64,000 bases of DNA from Altererythrobacter sp. Root672 (GTDB lineage Bacteria > Pseudomonadota > Alphaproteobacteria > Sphingomonadales > Sphingomonadaceae): contig NZ_LMHH01000001.1 of NCBI RefSeq assembly GCF_001427865.1, forward strand, positions 1,488,001 to 1,552,000, read 5' to 3'. Position 1 is the first letter of the stretch. Each line of letters starts with the position of its first letter. Shown here piece after piece: positions 17,850-26,995 of the stretch. Made by a program: the position numbers and the translations under genes. The notes beneath the pieces were generated by a model. It saw nothing but the letters and a program-made list of their open reading frames with translations, searched no databases and was not told the origin of the DNA.

Positions 17850-18341
17850 TCAGACCTTTTGCGCGATCTCGATCGGATTGCCCTCTGGATCGAGCAGGTA
17901 CATGACCTTGATCCCGAGTGGCGCGACCTCGGTAATGTCGAGCACCGGCGTCACGCCCTTGTTCGCCAGCGCCACCTTCACCGCCTCGATATCCGAGGTC
18001 TCTAGTGTGACCTGTGCGATGCCGCGCACAACGGCATGGCCGGGCGGTTTCGGGCGGGTTGCGCCGGGCTGCGAATCCGCGAGCTGGATCAGTTCGATCC
18101 GCTGGTTGCCGTTGATCAGCCAGCGGAAATGTACCGCGCCGTCCCTCAGCGAGGCGTCCTTCTCGACCGTGAAGGCGAGGTTATCGACGAACCAGGCCGT
18201 TTCCTTCTCGATATCAGCGACTGAAATCGCGACCATGAAGTGATTGAACTGCAGCCCAGCGGAGAACTCCGGCCCCTGGGCGCTGGCCGGAACGGCAAGA
18301 CCCAATGCCGCAAGCGCCAGCGTGATACGCAACCTCTTCAT
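17850..18341 (-). CDS. Exported VOC-superfamily (glyoxalase-like) protein
   Basis: Protein of 163 residues with a cleavable signal peptide (MKRLRITLALAALGLAVPASAQ) followed by one vicinal-oxygen-chelate domain: two beta-alpha-beta-beta halves beginning NHFMVAISVADIEKE and IAQVTLETSDIEA, ending YLLDPEGNPIEI. A periplasmic VOC domain is unusual, as glyoxalase/dioxygenase relatives are cytosolic. It overlaps the pntAA stop by four bases (ATGA) and precedes pntAB by 23, so it is co-translated inside the transhydrogenase operon. Possible metal residues are the H in NHFMV and the E in PIEI. Substrate unknown. Confidence 0.82.
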   Translation of the reverse strand: MKRLRITLALAALGLAVPASAQGPEFSAGLQFNHFMVAISVADIEKETAWFVDNLAFTVEKDASLRDGAVHFRWLINGNQRIELIQLADSQPGATRPKPPGHAVVRGIAQVTLETSDIEAVKVALANKGVTPVLDITEVAPLGIKVMYLLDPEGNPIEIAQKV

Positions 18342-19459
18342 CCCTTGACCCTCTCGTTCACGATTTCACCGCCGCGCGTCAGCCGCACGGCGTTGCCAAT
18401 TTCATCGTCCAGCACCGGACGACCCTGCTCCTTGTCCCAGAAGGCGGAGAGGAAGTTGAAGTGATTGCGCGCGAACAGCGCCGAAGCGTCGGCCGCCAGG
18501 TGCGCGGGCGTGTTCGAATAGCCGATGATCTTGACGCCATGACGTTCGACCACCTGATCGGCCACTGAGCCCTCGACATTGCCGCCTTGCGCCACCGCCA
18601 GGTCGAAGATCACGCTGCCGCGCTTCATCGTGGCGATCTGCGCGTCCGTGATCAGGCGCGGAGCCGCGCGACCGGGGATCAGCGCGGTGGTGATGACGAT
18701 GTCCTGCTTGGCAATGTGGCTTGAGACCAGCTCGGCCTGGGCCTTCTGGTATTCTTCGGACATTTCCGTGGCATAGCCGCCACTGCCCTCGCCCTCGATG
18801 CCCGCCACGCTTTCGACGAAGATCGGCTTGGCACCGAGCGACTGGATCTGTTCCTTGGTAGCCGAACGCACGTCCGTAGCCGAAACCTGCGCGCCGAGAC
18901 GCTTGGCCGTGGCGATCGCCTGCAGGCCCGCTACGCCCACGCCCATGACAAAGGCCTTGGCAGCGGCCACGGTCCCGGCGGCGGTCATCATCAACGGAAA
19001 AGCGCGGCCATAGGCATCGGCTGCCGCAAGGACTGCCTTGTACCCGGACAGGTTAGACTGGCTGGAGAGCACGTCCATGCTCTGTGCCCGCGTGATGCGC
19101 GGCATGAACTCCATCGCAAGCGCCTCGAGCCCGGCCGTGGCGTAGGCCACCACCCGGTCACGCTGGGCGAACGGATCGAACACCGCGGCGACCCATGCTC
19201 CGGGAGCAGCGCCTGCCAGCGTCGCGATCTCAGGCGCCTGGATGCCAAGCACGATCTCCGCGCCCTTCACCACTTCGGCGGCCAGGCCCAGTTCGGCTCC
19301 GGCCGCTTCATAATCCGCGTCGGAAATCGACGCCGCGCTACCGGCGCCGCGTTCAACCGCGACGGTAGCGCCCAGGCCTATGAATTTTTTGACTGTCTCC
19401 GGCGTAACGGCGACGCGGGTTTCGCCCGCGGCCCGTTCTTGCAAGACCGCGATCCGCAT
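18338..19459 (-). CDS. pntAA: NAD(P) transhydrogenase subunit alpha, part 1
   Basis: Soluble NAD(H)-binding domain I of the split transhydrogenase (373 residues). It has the alanine-dehydrogenase-like fold: N-terminal VTPETVKKFIGLGA, Rossmann loop GVGVAGLQAIATAKRLGAQV, and the mobile-loop region with SVAGIEGEGSGGYATEMSEEY. The operon runs aa3-subunit-IV, pntAA, VOC, pntAB, pntB and the racemase homologue on the minus strand. Confidence 0.94.
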   Translation of the reverse strand: MRIAVLQERAAGETRVAVTPETVKKFIGLGATVAVERGAGSAASISDADYEAAGAELGLAAEVVKGAEIVLGIQAPEIATLAGAAPGAWVAAVFDPFAQRDRVVAYATAGLEALAMEFMPRITRAQSMDVLSSQSNLSGYKAVLAAADAYGRAFPLMMTAAGTVAAAKAFVMGVGVAGLQAIATAKRLGAQVSATDVRSATKEQIQSLGAKPIFVESVAGIEGEGSGGYATEMSEEYQKAQAELVSSHIAKQDIVITTALIPGRAAPRLITDAQIATMKRGSVIFDLAVAQGGNVEGSVADQVVERHGVKIIGYSNTPAHLAADASALFARNHFNFLSAFWDKEQGRPVLDDEIGNAVRLTRGGEIVNERVKG

Positions 19460-19478
19460 CCCCCCCGCCCGAGCCTGA

Positions 19479-19601
19479 TCAGGAAATGACGATGATGATC
19501 AGGAGGACCAGCGCGACGAGAATCGGCACGGTCCATTTGAGCAGATTGATGAAGCCGTCGTAGGTCTTTTCCGCAGCCTTCATGTCGTTAGCCGATGCCA
19601 T
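19479..19601 (-). CDS. aa3-type cytochrome c oxidase subunit IV-like micropeptide
   Basis: Forty-residue membrane peptide: a hydrophilic N-terminus MASANDMKAAEKTYDGF, then a single helix (TVPILVALVLLIIIVIS). This is the pattern of the small bacterial aa3 oxidase subunit IV family, which caps the cytochrome oxidase. A weak AGGG precedes the ATG at 19601. It lies 19 bases upstream of pntAA, in the position often seen in sphingomonads. Confidence 0.85.
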   Translation of the reverse strand: MASANDMKAAEKTYDGFINLLKWTVPILVALVLLIIIVIS

Positions 19602-19742
19602 TACCCTGAATTCCCTTGTGAGCGTCGTTAGCAGTTGCTGACCGCTCTATCGCTGCACGCGAATGCGCTCAACCCCTCCTTAATGGGCTCTTTACTCGAA
19701 CCCGGTAAGCAGCGGGCTTGGTAGGGACCGGGGAAGACACGA

Positions 19743-21161
19743 ATGGCTGAGGCCGAGCAGCGCCTATTGATGCTGATTGACGACGAGCCTGCGCAGAGCA
19801 GGCTGATTTCGGCGCTGGCCGCACGCGAGGGCTGGCGCACGATCGTCGCTAATGATGCCGAAACCGCTATCGCCACCCTTGGCACCCGCCAGGGGATGCA
19901 GCTTTCGGCGATCATTCTCGACCAATGGGTCCCGGGCGACCAGGCTTGCGAGCTCATCGCCGAGCTCAAGAGCCGCCGCCCGGCCGTGCCGATTCTGATG
20001 CTCACGACAAGCACCTCACCGCTGCTGGCGGTCGAAGCGATGCGCGCCGGTGCGACCGACTATCTGGTCAAGCCGGTCGCTCCAGACCGGATGATGCTGG
20101 CGCTGCGCAATACGACGACGCACGAAGCCCCGCGCGACGAGCTGACACCGCTGACCGAGAAGATGCCCTCGGTGCTCGATTTCGACGCCATGGTCGGCAA
20201 CGCGCCGCCGTTCCGCGACGCGCTGGCCAAGGCTGCCAAGGCCGCTCGAGGCCACGGTCCGATTCTGATCGAAGGCGAAACTGGCACGGGCAAGGAAATG
20301 CTCGTCCGCGCGATGTACGCGGCCAGCCCGCGGGCCAAGACCACCTTCCGTATGATCAACATCGGCAGCGTTCCGGCCAACAGCCTCGAATCGATGCTGT
20401 TCGGGCACGAAAAAGGCGCATTCGCCGGTGCGTTCGACCGCCAGACGGGCGCCTTGCAGAATTGCGATGGCGGCACGCTGGTGCTCGACGAGGTCGACCG
20501 CCTGTCGCCCGAGTTGCAGGATCGCCTGATCGAATCGCTCACCAACCGTTCGGTCCGCCCGATCGGCGTAGCTCACAGCTTCAAGGTCGATGTCCGCATT
20601 ATTTCGGCCAGCAACCTGCCGCTCGCCGACCTTGTGACGGCGGGTCATTTTCGGGCCGAGCTGCTCGACCTGCTGAACGGCACCAAGATCGTGTTGCCGG
20701 CGCTGAGGGAGCGGTCCGGAGATATTCCTTCGCTCACGCGCCATTTCCTCGCCCGCATCGGCGAACAGCCCGGTTTGCGCCCGCTCGGCATCACCGACGG
20801 TGCGCTGCAGTTGCTGGCCGCGTTCGATTGGCCGGGCAACGTCCGCCAACTGCAGGCGGTGCTATTCCGCGCGGCGGTGTTCTGCGACGGCAATGCCCTG
20901 ACCTCCGCCGACTTCCCGCAACTGAGCGAAATGCTCGGCGATATGGAAAACGCCGCCATGCCCGCGCAGGATGGCGGCGGCGTGCAGCTCTTCACCGCGG
21001 ACGGTCATCTTCGCCCGCTTGAAGAAATCGAGGCCGACGTGATCCGCCTCGCCATCGGCCACTATCGCGGCCGCATGACCGAAGTGGCCCGCCGCTTGGG
21101 GATTGGCCGGTCGACGCTCTACCGCAAGCTCAGCGACCTCGGGATCGAAAGCGCGGCTTGA
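19743..21161 (+). CDS. NtrC-family response regulator with altered GAFTGA loop
   Basis: Three-domain bacterial enhancer-binding protein (472 residues). The receiver at 1-125 has D13/D14, phospho-acceptor D60 (ILDQWVPG) and K110. The AAA+ domain at 145-390 has Walker A GETGTGKE (178-185) and Walker B LVLDEVD. The C-terminal Fis helix-turn-helix reads TEVARRLGIGRSTLYRKL. The loop that touches sigma-54 reads GAFAGA at 225-230, where GAFTGA is normal. The threonine is important in studied members, so this protein may work poorly with sigma-54 or with another partner. No histidine kinase is adjacent. It is divergent from the pnt operon. Confidence 0.88.
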   Translation: MAEAEQRLLMLIDDEPAQSRLISALAAREGWRTIVANDAETAIATLGTRQGMQLSAIILDQWVPGDQACELIAELKSRRPAVPILMLTTSTSPLLAVEAMRAGATDYLVKPVAPDRMMLALRNTTTHEAPRDELTPLTEKMPSVLDFDAMVGNAPPFRDALAKAAKAARGHGPILIEGETGTGKEMLVRAMYAASPRAKTTFRMINIGSVPANSLESMLFGHEKGAFAGAFDRQTGALQNCDGGTLVLDEVDRLSPELQDRLIESLTNRSVRPIGVAHSFKVDVRIISASNLPLADLVTAGHFRAELLDLLNGTKIVLPALRERSGDIPSLTRHFLARIGEQPGLRPLGITDGALQLLAAFDWPGNVRQLQAVLFRAAVFCDGNALTSADFPQLSEMLGDMENAAMPAQDGGGVQLFTADGHLRPLEEIEADVIRLAIGHYRGRMTEVARRLGIGRSTLYRKLSDLGIESAA

Positions 21162-21165
21162 GGCA

Positions 21166-21240
21166 AGGTCCTCCCCGAGCTTGTCTCGGCGAGGTGGCAG
21201 ACGCAGCAGGCCGATGACGGAGGGGGTAGGCAGACTTCTG
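21166..21240. repeat. Dispersed repeat, copy C (left half only)
   Basis: TCCTCCCCGAGCTTGTCTCGGCGAGG followed by the GACGGAGGGGG inner box, then divergence. This matches the left half of copy E with no right half, so it is a truncated copy. It begins five bases after the NtrC-family stop. Confidence 0.7.
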
Positions 21241-21292
21241 CACGGGGGCCGGGCGTGCTACCGAGGCCCTGACGACGTCATCGGGGGGTGAT

Positions 21293-22576
21293 ATGAGGAC
21301 GGAACCGGCTAGCCTCCCGCGGTTGACCTGCCTCGACGTCCTTCGCGGCGTTGCCGTGATGGGCATCCTCGTCATGAACATCAACAACTGGGGGTTCGGC
21401 CGGCCCGGTTACTGGAACGCCGCCGCGATCGGCGGGTCCAAAGGGCTCGATCTCGCCGTGTGGTGGATCGACACCGTGCTGGCGGCCGACAAGATGCGCG
21501 GCCTATTTTCGATCATGTTCGGAGCCTCGACGCTTCTGGTCATTGAGCGCGCGATCGCAAAATCGGAAGGCCCGGCGAAAGTCCATTACGCGAGAATGAT
21601 CACCCTGCTGATCCTGGGATATGCCCACTACGCCTTCGTCTGGCGTAGCGACATCCTGGTCCTCTACGCTAGTTGCGGCCTATTGCTGTTTCTGTTCCAC
21701 CAGCTCTCCCCCCGGGCGCTGTGGATCTGGGCTGGGCTGTTCTTCATTGCCGGCATGGTCCCGGTGACGCTCGATCTTCTCCCGATCGGGTTGGCCGGAT
21801 ACGGATTGATGGACAACCCGCCCGCCGATCTGCTCGAAGCCTTCCGACAGATCAACCTTGAGGTCGGCCCCAACTCCCCGAACACGGCTGCGGATCTTAC
21901 CCTGCATCGTTCGGGCTATGCCGAACTGTTCCACTCCAGAGTGTTCGAACATACCTTCGACCGGTTCTTCACGATCGTGGAGGAGGGAGCGGAAACCGTC
22001 TCGCTCATGCTGATCGGGATGGCCCTGTTCAAGCAGGGCATGCTGACCGGCGATTGGCCGACTGCCCGATATCGGAAATGGGCCTGCATCGGGCTGGGAC
22101 TGGGCCTGGTCGGCAACATCCTCCTCGCCATCTGGCAGCTGCGTGAAGGGATGAACGGCTATGCCGTGCTGACGTCTCAGATCCTGTGGTCAATGCCGTT
22201 CGACTTCGCGATGTCCATTGGATATACAGCGCTCGTCATGGCGTGGGTCAAGTCTAGCGGCCCTTCGCGCGTCATCGACCGCGTCGCCGCCGTAGGGCGA
22301 ATGGCGTTCACCAACTACCTGATGACGTCGATCATCATGACCTCGATCTTCTACGGGTATGGCCTTGGACTGACGGGCAGGCTGAGCCGCGCTGAGCTAT
22401 TCCTGGTTGTGCTGGGCATGTGGGGCCTGATGATCGCCTGGTCGAAGCCATGGCTCGACCGCCACATCTACGGTCCCTTCGAGTGGTTATGGCGCAGTCT
22501 TGCGCGCGGCCGGTTGCAGCCAATGCGCAAGTCGCCCGATCCGGGTTTGCTGCCTGCGACACACCCTCCTGCATAG
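21293..22576 (+). CDS. DUF418-domain membrane protein (YeiB family)
   Basis: Integral membrane protein of 427 residues with about ten helices. The N-terminus LTCLDVLRGVAVMGILVMNI is the conserved start of DUF418/YeiB proteins, and the C-terminal DUF418 domain contains GRMAFTNYLMTSI and the final WLWRSL helix. The family resembles acyltransferase-3 in architecture; transport or acyl transfer has been suggested but function is unknown. The gene stands alone. Confidence 0.87.
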   Translation: MRTEPASLPRLTCLDVLRGVAVMGILVMNINNWGFGRPGYWNAAAIGGSKGLDLAVWWIDTVLAADKMRGLFSIMFGASTLLVIERAIAKSEGPAKVHYARMITLLILGYAHYAFVWRSDILVLYASCGLLLFLFHQLSPRALWIWAGLFFIAGMVPVTLDLLPIGLAGYGLMDNPPADLLEAFRQINLEVGPNSPNTAADLTLHRSGYAELFHSRVFEHTFDRFFTIVEEGAETVSLMLIGMALFKQGMLTGDWPTARYRKWACIGLGLGLVGNILLAIWQLREGMNGYAVLTSQILWSMPFDFAMSIGYTALVMAWVKSSGPSRVIDRVAAVGRMAFTNYLMTSIIMTSIFYGYGLGLTGRLSRAELFLVVLGMWGLMIAWSKPWLDRHIYGPFEWLWRSLARGRLQPMRKSPDPGLLPATHPPA

Positions 22577-22603
22577 GATCGATGGCCCACAGGGCCGCCT
22601 ACC

Positions 22604-22990
22604 TCACTTCTTCACCCGTACTCCGTTGTAGGGGACGCTGAAGCCCATGATCTCGCCAGTGCCGGTGAAGGTGTCGCCGGTTACGGTGCCGTTGTAGACG
22701 ATCTCCAGCGGTCCCTGGGGGGTGCTGACGATGCGCTTGTAGGAGAAGCTATCGCCTTCCAGCTTGATCTCCATGCCCGGGCCCGCGCTCATGCCTTCGG
22801 CAGGGGGAGGCTGCACGTCTTTGGCCGTGACCGAAAAGCCGTCAGCGGTTTTCTCGACGGTCAGGGTTTCGGAGATTTCGCCGTCCGGCGCTTGGGCGGT
22901 GGCTCGCCATTCGCCGACGAAGGATTGGGCCGATGCAGGTGCTGCAAACGTTGCGGCTGCAAGTAGGACGGACAATGCGGCTGCACGCAT
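22604..22990 (-). CDS. Small secreted protein, uncharacterised
   Basis: About 128 residues. It has a signal peptide (MRAAALSVLLAAATFAAPASAQ) followed by a beta-rich domain starting SFVGEWRATAQAPDGE and containing repeated short strands (GDSFSYKR, GTVTGDTFTGTGEIMG), as in lipocalin-like or DUF-type envelope proteins. The ATG at 22990 is preferred over the GTG at 23008 because it gives a standard signal sequence. It is convergent with the DUF418 gene. No specific function is suggested. Confidence 0.72.
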   Translation of the reverse strand: MRAAALSVLLAAATFAAPASAQSFVGEWRATAQAPDGEISETLTVEKTADGFSVTAKDVQPPPAEGMSAGPGMEIKLEGDSFSYKRIVSTPQGPLEIVYNGTVTGDTFTGTGEIMGFSVPYNGVRVKK

Positions 22991-23048
22991 TTCAGGTCTC
23001 CCGGTCACAGATACCGGCTTAGGTGTATTACCTATATAGAGCAGTAAG

Positions 23049-24170
23049 TCAATCGTCCGCCAGGCTGCTGAAGTCCGTCAGCGCCGCATCGCGCAGCCCA
23101 CGCCAGACATTGCGCGCCTGCACCGTGTCGTAAACGTCATGGACGCGCAGCAACTGGTAGCCGGCCTGCATCCCGGCGACTGCCAGCATCACGCTGCCTC
23201 CGAGCCGCTTGTGGGCCTCTGCTTCGTTCGAGAGCGCGCCGATCATCCGCTTACGGCTCACGCCGAGAAGCATGGGCTGGCCGAGCGCGTGGAACAACGG
23301 CAACGCGTTCAAGAGGGCGAGGTTCTCGGCCAGGGTCTTGCCGAAGCCGATGCCGGGGTCGAGCACGATCCGCTCGCGCGGAATGCCCGCCTCGACCGCT
23401 CGGTCGCGGGCAGCGCGAAGCCAGTCGAACACGTCGAACACCACGCTGCCATAGTTGCCGTCGGAGTGAAGGTCGTCGCCGTCGCCCGGGGCATGCATGA
23501 GGATAACCGGAACACCGCTGGCCGCTGCGAATTCGAGGCTGCGCGGGTCGTGGCGCAGGGCCGAAACGTCGTTGATGATATGCGCGCCCGCCGCGAGGGC
23601 AGCTTCCATAACCCCCGGACGGCGAGTGTCGATGCTGACGGCTGCGCCCATCCTGACGCAGTGCTCCACAGCCGGGATCACCCGCTTGATCTCGTCGCCT
23701 TCCCACACCGCCGCGGCGCCCGGACGCGTGCTTTCACCGCCGATGTCGATGATCGCGGCGCCGGCCTCCAGCATAGCGCCGGCATGGGCCTGGGCCTCCT
23801 CGGGATCGTCGAGGAACTTGCCACCGTCCGAAAAGCTGTCGGGCGTGACGTTGAGGATGCCCATGACCTGCGGCTGGTCGAGCCGGATAGTCCGCTCGCC
23901 CAGTTGCAGCGGCGGATGCGCCATGCGCAGCCCTGCCCATTGGGCCTCCGCCTCCGCGCCAAGGGAATCCGGAAGCCGGCCGAATGCCTCGTCGATACCT
24001 TCAGGCGTGACCAACTCGCGCTGTACGACCGCTCCGTCGCGGGTCACGACGACGGCGAACTCGCGGGCATAGGCCATCCCACCGGCGAGGCGGATCGCGT
24101 CTCCAGCCACGGCCTGCGGGCAGGTAACGAGCGTCAGCGGCTGGATGTAGAGCTTGTCGGACAATTCCAT
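23049..24170 (-). CDS. folP: Dihydropteroate synthase with N-terminal extension
   Basis: Joins 7,8-dihydropterin pyrophosphate and p-aminobenzoate to form dihydropteroate in folate synthesis. All motifs are present: MGILNVTPDSFSDGG, IDIGGESTRPGA, INDVSAL and DPGIGFGKT. At 373 residues it is about 100 longer than E. coli FolP; the first 95 residues are an additional domain of unknown role. The frame runs up to a TTG at 24200 inside a dispersed repeat, so the ATG at 24170 (just after GAAGGA) is taken as the start. Confidence 0.92.
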   Translation of the reverse strand: MELSDKLYIQPLTLVTCPQAVAGDAIRLAGGMAYAREFAVVVTRDGAVVQRELVTPEGIDEAFGRLPDSLGAEAEAQWAGLRMAHPPLQLGERTIRLDQPQVMGILNVTPDSFSDGGKFLDDPEEAQAHAGAMLEAGAAIIDIGGESTRPGAAAVWEGDEIKRVIPAVEHCVRMGAAVSIDTRRPGVMEAALAAGAHIINDVSALRHDPRSLEFAAASGVPVILMHAPGDGDDLHSDGNYGSVVFDVFDWLRAARDRAVEAGIPRERIVLDPGIGFGKTLAENLALLNALPLFHALGQPMLLGVSRKRMIGALSNEAEAHKRLGGSVMLAVAGMQAGYQLLRVHDVYDTVQARNVWRGLRDAALTDFSSLADD

Positions 24171-24175
24171 TCCTT

Positions 24176-24260
24176 CGTCATTGCGAGCGGAGCGTGGCAA
24201 TCCAGGGTGTCTCGCACGGCCGCTCTGGATTGCCGCGTCGCTTCGCTCCTCGCAATGACG
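24176..24260. repeat. Dispersed inverted repeat (CGTCATTGCGAG type)
   Basis: Left arm 24176-24205 begins CGTCATTGCGAGCGGAGCG and ends in GCAATCCAG. Right arm 24225-24260 is its approximate reverse complement, ending CTCGCAATGACG. It is a different family from the CCTCC-bounded repeats. It fills the gap between folP and ccrM. Confidence 0.85.
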
Positions 24261-24269
24261 AGTTTTGGA

Positions 24270-25415
<1,146 letters not shown>

Positions 25416-25424
25416 TTATCCACA
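25416..25424 (+). promoter_or_regulatory. Perfect DnaA box upstream of ccrM
   Basis: TTATCCACA matches the DnaA consensus TTATNCACA at every base, 22 bases before the ccrM start codon. It suggests direct control of the methyltransferase by the replication initiator; binding is inferred. Confidence 0.6.
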
Positions 25425-25439
25425 GGGTGCCAGTGGTGC

Positions 25440-25582
25440 GAGTCCCGCGTCAACCCGCGGATTCGCGTAGCTTTTGCGATGGCGCGAATTGGCAAGAACG
25501 GAACGGAACGAGTCCGGCACAGCATCTTGAGTCTCCGTGCCCGGACGAGACTCGATATCTGGTGGTGTGGCATGGAAGACTC
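25440..25582. promoter_or_regulatory. Cluster of six GANTC sites upstream of ccrM
   Basis: GANTC occurs at 25440 (GAGTC), 25460 (GATTC), 25510 (GAGTC), 25529 (GAGTC), 25549 (GACTC) and 25578 (GACTC). About one per 300 bases is expected at this base composition. The gap holds no gene. Methylation-sensitive control of ccrM is the obvious possibility. Confidence 0.6.
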
Positions 25583-25661
25583 GCATCGCGGGTTTCGCGC
25601 TTGCTTCCTTGCGGCAGGGCGCGCAGACCCGATTGGGGTCGCGCCCGTTGGGGAGCCTACG

Positions 25662-26363
25662 ATGGCACTCAAGGTTATCGGCGCGGGCCTTGGCCGCACC
25701 GCGACATTCTCGCTCAAGTTCGCGCTAGAGCATCTCGGGTTCGGCCCCTGCTACCACATGTCGGAGGTCTTCGCCGGGGGGCGCCGCAACGTTCCGCTAT
25801 GGCTGGATGTCATCGAAGGCAGGCCCGACTGGGATGCGGTCTTTGACGGCTTTGAGTCCACGACGGACTATCCCGCTTGCACTTACTGGCGCGAGCTCGC
25901 TGAGCATTATCCCGAAGCCAAAGTCGTGCTCTCGGTGCGCGACGCGGACAGCTGGTTCGATTCCGTCACCGAAACGATCTTCTCGCAGGGAATGCAGGCC
26001 TCGCTCGCCGGGAGCCCCCTCGAGACGATGATGCAGGGAGTCGTCTTCGACCGCTTCAAGGGCGGCGACATTCTCGACCGTGAGTTCATGACCGATTGGT
26101 TCGTCCGCCGGAACCAGGCGGTATGCGACGCGCTGCCTCCCGAACGCCTGCTGGTCTTCTCCCCTAAGGAAGGGTGGGAGCCGCTCTGCACCTTCCTCGA
26201 TGTTCCGGTGCCCTATGGCCCCTTCCCGCGGGTCAACAGCCGCGACGAGCTGACCAGCCACTCGGACGAGCAAGGTGGCCTGCCGCCCGATCCTGAGACC
26301 GGTGAACGCTTCGCCCGCGAGTATATTGAGGTACTGAAGGCGAAGGCCTTCGCGGCAGCTTAG
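25662..26363 (+). CDS. Sulfotransferase-family protein
   Basis: P-loop sulfotransferase-like protein (233 residues) of the Sulfotransfer_4 type. The N-terminal PAPS-binding loop reads GAGLGRTATFSLKFALEHLG, and the second conserved part is KVVLSVRDADSWFDSV. The family transfers sulfate from PAPS in characterised cases, but bacterial members are mostly untested. The frame is open upstream to 25404; the ATG at 25662 gives the standard start immediately before the P-loop strand. It is divergent from ccrM and convergent with rnhB (stops about 6 bases apart with overlap at 26360). Confidence 0.85.
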   Translation: MALKVIGAGLGRTATFSLKFALEHLGFGPCYHMSEVFAGGRRNVPLWLDVIEGRPDWDAVFDGFESTTDYPACTYWRELAEHYPEAKVVLSVRDADSWFDSVTETIFSQGMQASLAGSPLETMMQGVVFDRFKGGDILDREFMTDWFVRRNQAVCDALPPERLLVFSPKEGWEPLCTFLDVPVPYGPFPRVNSRDELTSHSDEQGGLPPDPETGERFAREYIEVLKAKAFAAA

Positions 26364-26995
26364 AACAGCTCCATCTGTGCCACCGGAGCGAAGCTGCGCC
26401 GATGCAGCGGTGTCGGACCGTGCACGCGCAGCGCTTCGAGGTGATCGGGCGTGCCATAGCCTTTGTTGCGCTCCCACCCGTATTGCGGATGGGCGAGGTG
26501 GTATTCGCGCATCAACCTGTCTCGGTGCTCCTTGGCGAGGATCGAGGCGGCCGAGATGCACGGCTCCAGCGCATCACCGCCAACGATCGGCCGAGCAGGC
26601 CAGCGCCACTCGGAACGGCGACCGGCGGGCGTCAGGTTACCGTCGACCAGAACTTCGGAAGGCTCACAGCCGATCACCTCGCACAGTCGTGCCACTGCCT
26701 GGGCCATGGCCCACATCGTGGCCTGAAAGATGTTGAGCGCGTCGATATGCTCTACCTCGACCACCCCGATCCCGAAGGCGCAGCGGCGGCGGATGCGCTC
26801 TTCCAGTTCCCCCCGACGGGCAGCGGCGAGTTTCTTGGAATCGTCGAGCCCGGCAGGTCGCGGCTTGCACAGCAGCACGGCGGCCGCCACAACGGGCCCA
26901 GCCAGCGGCCCGCGGCCGGCCTCGTCAACACCGACGACGAGTTCGCCCGCGGCCAGCGAGGAAGCAAATTCGCGAGAGGGAGTTCCGGATAGCAT
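26360..26995 (-). CDS. rnhB: Ribonuclease HII
   Basis: Removes RNA from RNA-DNA hybrids and single ribonucleotides from DNA (211 residues). Active-site residues are visible in GVDEAGRGPLAGP (first D-E), LDDSKKL, and the later D of VDGNL, with SAASILAKEHRD at the C-terminal half. The ATG at 26995 shares bases with the ATG of the divergent gene at 26994. No Shine-Dalgarno is evident, but no in-frame alternative precedes the catalytic core. Confidence 0.94.
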   Translation of the reverse strand: MLSGTPSREFASSLAAGELVVGVDEAGRGPLAGPVVAAAVLLCKPRPAGLDDSKKLAAARRGELEERIRRRCAFGIGVVEVEHIDALNIFQATMWAMAQAVARLCEVIGCEPSEVLVDGNLTPAGRRSEWRWPARPIVGGDALEPCISAASILAKEHRDRLMREYHLAHPQYGWERNKGYGTPDHLEALRVHGPTPLHRRSFAPVAQMELF

